Positions 61,277 to 64,000 of a stretch of DNA of 64,000 nt are shown here, piece after piece (the stretch's first letter is position 1; every line of letters starts with the position of its first letter). Source of the stretch: Combretum micranthum (taxonomy: Eukaryota; Streptophyta; Magnoliopsida; Myrtales; Combretaceae). Below the pieces are notes generated by a model. It was not told the DNA's origin and did not search any database. It saw nothing but the letters and a program-made list of their open reading frames with translations. The DNA lies in assembly GCA_024138025.1 (NCBI GenBank), contig JAMXBD010000638.1:62001-126000 (forward strand), written 5' to 3'. The translations under genes were made by a program, and so were the position numbers.

Positions 61277-63622
61277 AAGACTTGATGGTTTCATTTGATT
61301 TGGCCTTGATTTGATCTTTGCTTCCTTTGTCATACTTTGTAAGAGAAAAGGGACAAAAGTTATGGAAGGGTGGGTTTAATTTGAGTGATGGTGAGGTTTA
61401 GACTTGTAGGGTGGCTAAATAGGTAGACTAGGTAGTGTAGGTGGTACTTTATGAATAGTAATGAATAGTTGACAAGACAATTTAATTTCCGGTAGTAATG
61501 AAATACGAATAAAAAGGTTATAACTGTATTTTTCATAAACCGGAAAATTATGAAAAATATATTTTTGAAATCCTTATGTTATTTCGATTCAAATGAGTAC
61601 TCATAAGAATATTTTTGAAATTCTAGTTCGGGGCACGTTTTTCTATAATGGGTCTCGGGATGACCCGGAATCGAAATTTTCTAAAATCAAATATTTTCTT
61701 AGTTTGAAATATATTCAAGAATTATAATCAAAAGTAAATTTTCTTAGAAAAGTTTATTAATTGGAAACCGAGGAAAAGCCGGAATTAGGGTTCCTAGTTC
61801 TCACTCCAGGCTTGAGCTATTCCGGTTTAGGGTTTTCTTGGCTACCTGAAAAACCGGGGTTTACAATATCAAAATATACCATTAGTACCGTTAGATTCGT
61901 ATTTTCATTAAGGATTTCAAAAATATAAGTTTTATAATTTTTCGATAACTAGAAATATCTGATTTTTATATGATATTCGTATTTCATTATTACGGTAATT
62001 GACTAGTCTTTGCACTATTCACTCTTCATTACACAATTTTATATCTTATAAACTCTTATATTTTTAGGTAAATATTTTATATTATAGAATTTTTTTTTTA
62101 TAAAATTTAGTTTAGTTCGGGTTTTTACGAGATCAGTTTTTTTTATGATCCGTTACTAAAAAATAATATAAATTAATTTAATTAATTGGAAAAATATTTG
62201 AAAAATATTTGTTATTTCTAAAATAATTTTTTTATAATTTTTCGGATTATAAAAATATCATTTATAGCTTATATTTCGCGTATTTGATCATACGGTAACT
62301 TATTTGATAATTTACTAAAATAATTTAATTAATTATGTTATTTTTATTATGAAAAATCTGCTACAAATATTTGGAATGAATTTTCCTATTTTTATTTTAT
62401 TTTATTTTATTTATTAAAAATACTCTTACAACCTATACTTTTAGTACACCTTTCACACATCCTTCTTTTTCATCAATCATTCTACACTTTATTCCACACT
62501 TCATAGCAAAAATTTGACTTCTTTACTGCCTTGTCCTTTAATTACTCCCAATTTGACTGAAATAAATATATTCCAATTCTTCTTAAAGAAGTAACATATA
62601 CACATTAATTACACATCTCAATTTCAAGTTGAAACCAACACAAATTCCCCCCTTTCCTCCTCTCCACTTTCACGTGCAGCTTCCCTCCCCATTTGCTGCC
62701 CTTGTTTTATTTTTTTTTCTTTCATTTAATACACTCTTCTCTCTCCAATTAATGCCTCTCATTTACTTCTTTTCATTCCTTTGAAACCTATCTCATTTAT
62801 TCTTTCTTTTTCTCTCTTTCTTCTCCTTCGTTCTTGTTCTTACAAGAACACAATCTACCCCTATTTCTTCTATGAGCTCCCACACATACTTCTTCAAGAT
62901 TCTTTGGTAAAACTCTTGTCCAAAGCTTCCTAGGTGATATAGGTAAAGTATAATGAGAGTTTCATGGATCAAATGACCTTCATAAGCTTAAAAGTTAAGG
63001 ATGATGATGCCAAAATGAAACACTCCTCTTCTCCATGATTATTATCTTGTATCATTATTATTTTCTTGCTAAAAGTAGTTATATTTTGTAGATCTAACTT
63101 TTTGTAGCTTTGATTTTCTTTATGCTTTAGATCTTGTTATTTGAGTTATTATTTTTGTTATTGCTAATGATTTATGCATATATTCACCATTGACATAACT
63201 ATCTTAGTGTTCATGCATTTATAATTAGTATAGTAAACTAGATCTAGTTGTTTTTAGTTCATACATGTATTAAACTTTTGTTTTATGCTCTTAGATAACT
63301 TGTGGTAGCATGATGATAGTAGGAAGTTTTAGAAAGCTCAAGATCTATTTTATTTTCAACAAAATCATTTTTGAAAATTCGGATAAAAAAGGAACCATAT
63401 TTAAAAAAGTTATTTTTCAACTTCGAAATGTGTATTTTTCATTTAAAATGAAGAGCTTAGGGAATAGATAACATGAATGAATGATTTTGATAAGTAAAGT
63501 TTAGATCTATGAGTTTATAGTTTACTACCATGGATTTTTTTTATATTTATGTTCATATTAAGTGTAGATCTTGGTTTTTAACTCAAATAAAAATGGTGAA
63601 ATTCGTTATTTAGATAAGACCC

Positions 63623-64000
63623 TATTTAATTATAATCAATTGATTTTGTGGTGGTTCATTTTCCCTGGAACAAAATTGATTAGGCATGCCACCGATTCAA
63701 GTCAACAACATACAGAACCATTTCATCATCAAATCCATTAGGGGACATGTATACCAGTCCAAAGTCGCCACAATTTCATCCTGTTCAAACAATTAGAGGC
63801 GCCTTGGTATTGATTCATTAGTTTTAATAAATTATATTTATTTTATGTATTATGCTTAAATTAAAAAATCACCATGTACATATATATATATATATGTGGG
63901 TGTGTGGGTGAATCGTGCAATGTATAGGTTACTTATATAATATATTAATCTTGAAATTTTTTTCCCGAAATTTACTATTTATTTAACAATCAATCAGAAA
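63623..64000. other. Unclassified sequence at the right end
   Basis: After the break in LTR G there is no recognisable ORF or terminal repeat, apart from an (AT)n run at 63881-63896. It could be the start of another insertion into LTR G that continues beyond the window. Confidence 0.4.

Larger units (their letters stand above)
58363..61865 (-). mobile_element. solo LTR F, TGTCAC family (3.50 kb)
   Basis: Starts TGTCACGCCCCATAGGG, ends CCGGGGTTTACA, exact duplication ATATC (58358-58362 and 61866-61870). It is inserted in LTR G. The conserved block is at 59612-59695, TATA at 61144-61152 (minus), a five-copy 37/38-bp tandem repeat at 58967-59142, and a 33-base G run. Confidence 0.93.
57718..63622 (+). 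mobile_element. LTR G, inverted long LTR, truncated, with nested solo LTR F
   Basis: Starts TATAAGCCCCGAAAAATTTC after ACGGC (57713-57717), splitting the chromovirus coding sequence. 57718-58362 and 61871-63622 are the reverse complement of E3 (about 55123 down to 53080). It is thus the only long LTR whose sense strand is plus. Homology to E3 is lost near 63622 ('agataagaccc'), so it is truncated or interrupted there. The other target duplication is not seen. Confidence 0.78.

Overview
The window looks like gene-free, repeat-dense plant nuclear DNA, probably pericentromeric or knob-like heterochromatin. Grounds: strong AT richness, Ty3/gypsy retrotransposons of the plant chromovirus type (gag, protease, RT, RNase H, integrase, C-terminal chromodomain-like tail, initiator-tRNA-Met type primer sites), hAT- and Mutator-like miniature elements, and very long LTRs inserted into each other. 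I found no intact host gene, no rRNA and no functional tRNA. All recognisable coding sequence is decayed retrotransposon gag-pol.

Layout. 1-5603: a possible Tat/Ogre-type LTR fragment, then a degenerate long LTR carrying a hAT-like MITE. 5604-9184 and 10485-14051: two solo LTRs of the dominant family (called TGTCAC-LTR here). They run from TGTCACGCCCC to GGGGTTTACA on the + strand, are about 3.4-3.6 kb long, and are flanked by 5-bp target-site duplications. Two small TIR elements lie between them. 14165-28223: a complete but dead chromovirus with two about 2.15 kb LTRs, a CTAGG duplication, PBS and PPT. Its RT is interrupted by a 1.55 kb cluster of TIR elements with tRNA-like modules, and its RNase H by a solo TGTCAC-LTR. 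29358-38400: fragments of at least two more LTR elements, a hAT-like MITE with its own solo LTR insertion, and an unidentified LTR-like piece. 38400-64000: a minus-strand chromovirus whose pol is split by two nested insertions. One is a 17.1 kb pile (40423-57533), in which one TGTCAC-LTR contains three more LTRs of the same superfamily plus an unrelated solo LTR. The other is an oppositely oriented LTR (from 57718) that contains yet another solo LTR (58363-61865).

Orientation. Next to the integrase/chromodomain of the minus-strand chromovirus, the 3' LTR follows a purine-rich tract on the minus strand. The sense strand of the TGTCAC-LTRs is therefore the minus strand: they read from TGTAAACCCC to GGGGCGTGACA. 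Each has a TATA box near 0.7 kb from the sense start, followed by a CT-rich stretch. This leaves about 2.8 kb of R/U5 containing degenerate repeats of about 160 bp and a strongly conserved block of about 80 bp.

The layers give a relative chronology: old chromoviruses, then solo LTRs, then LTRs inside LTRs. The most unusual signals are clusters of GCCGGC-like motifs immediately upstream of the TATA box in three apparently unrelated LTRs, TIR elements with embedded pol III box-like modules, two independent LTR insertions within about three codons of the same RNase H/integrase site, and the strong orientation bias of the solo LTRs. Clade names are inferred by eye; no database search was possible.
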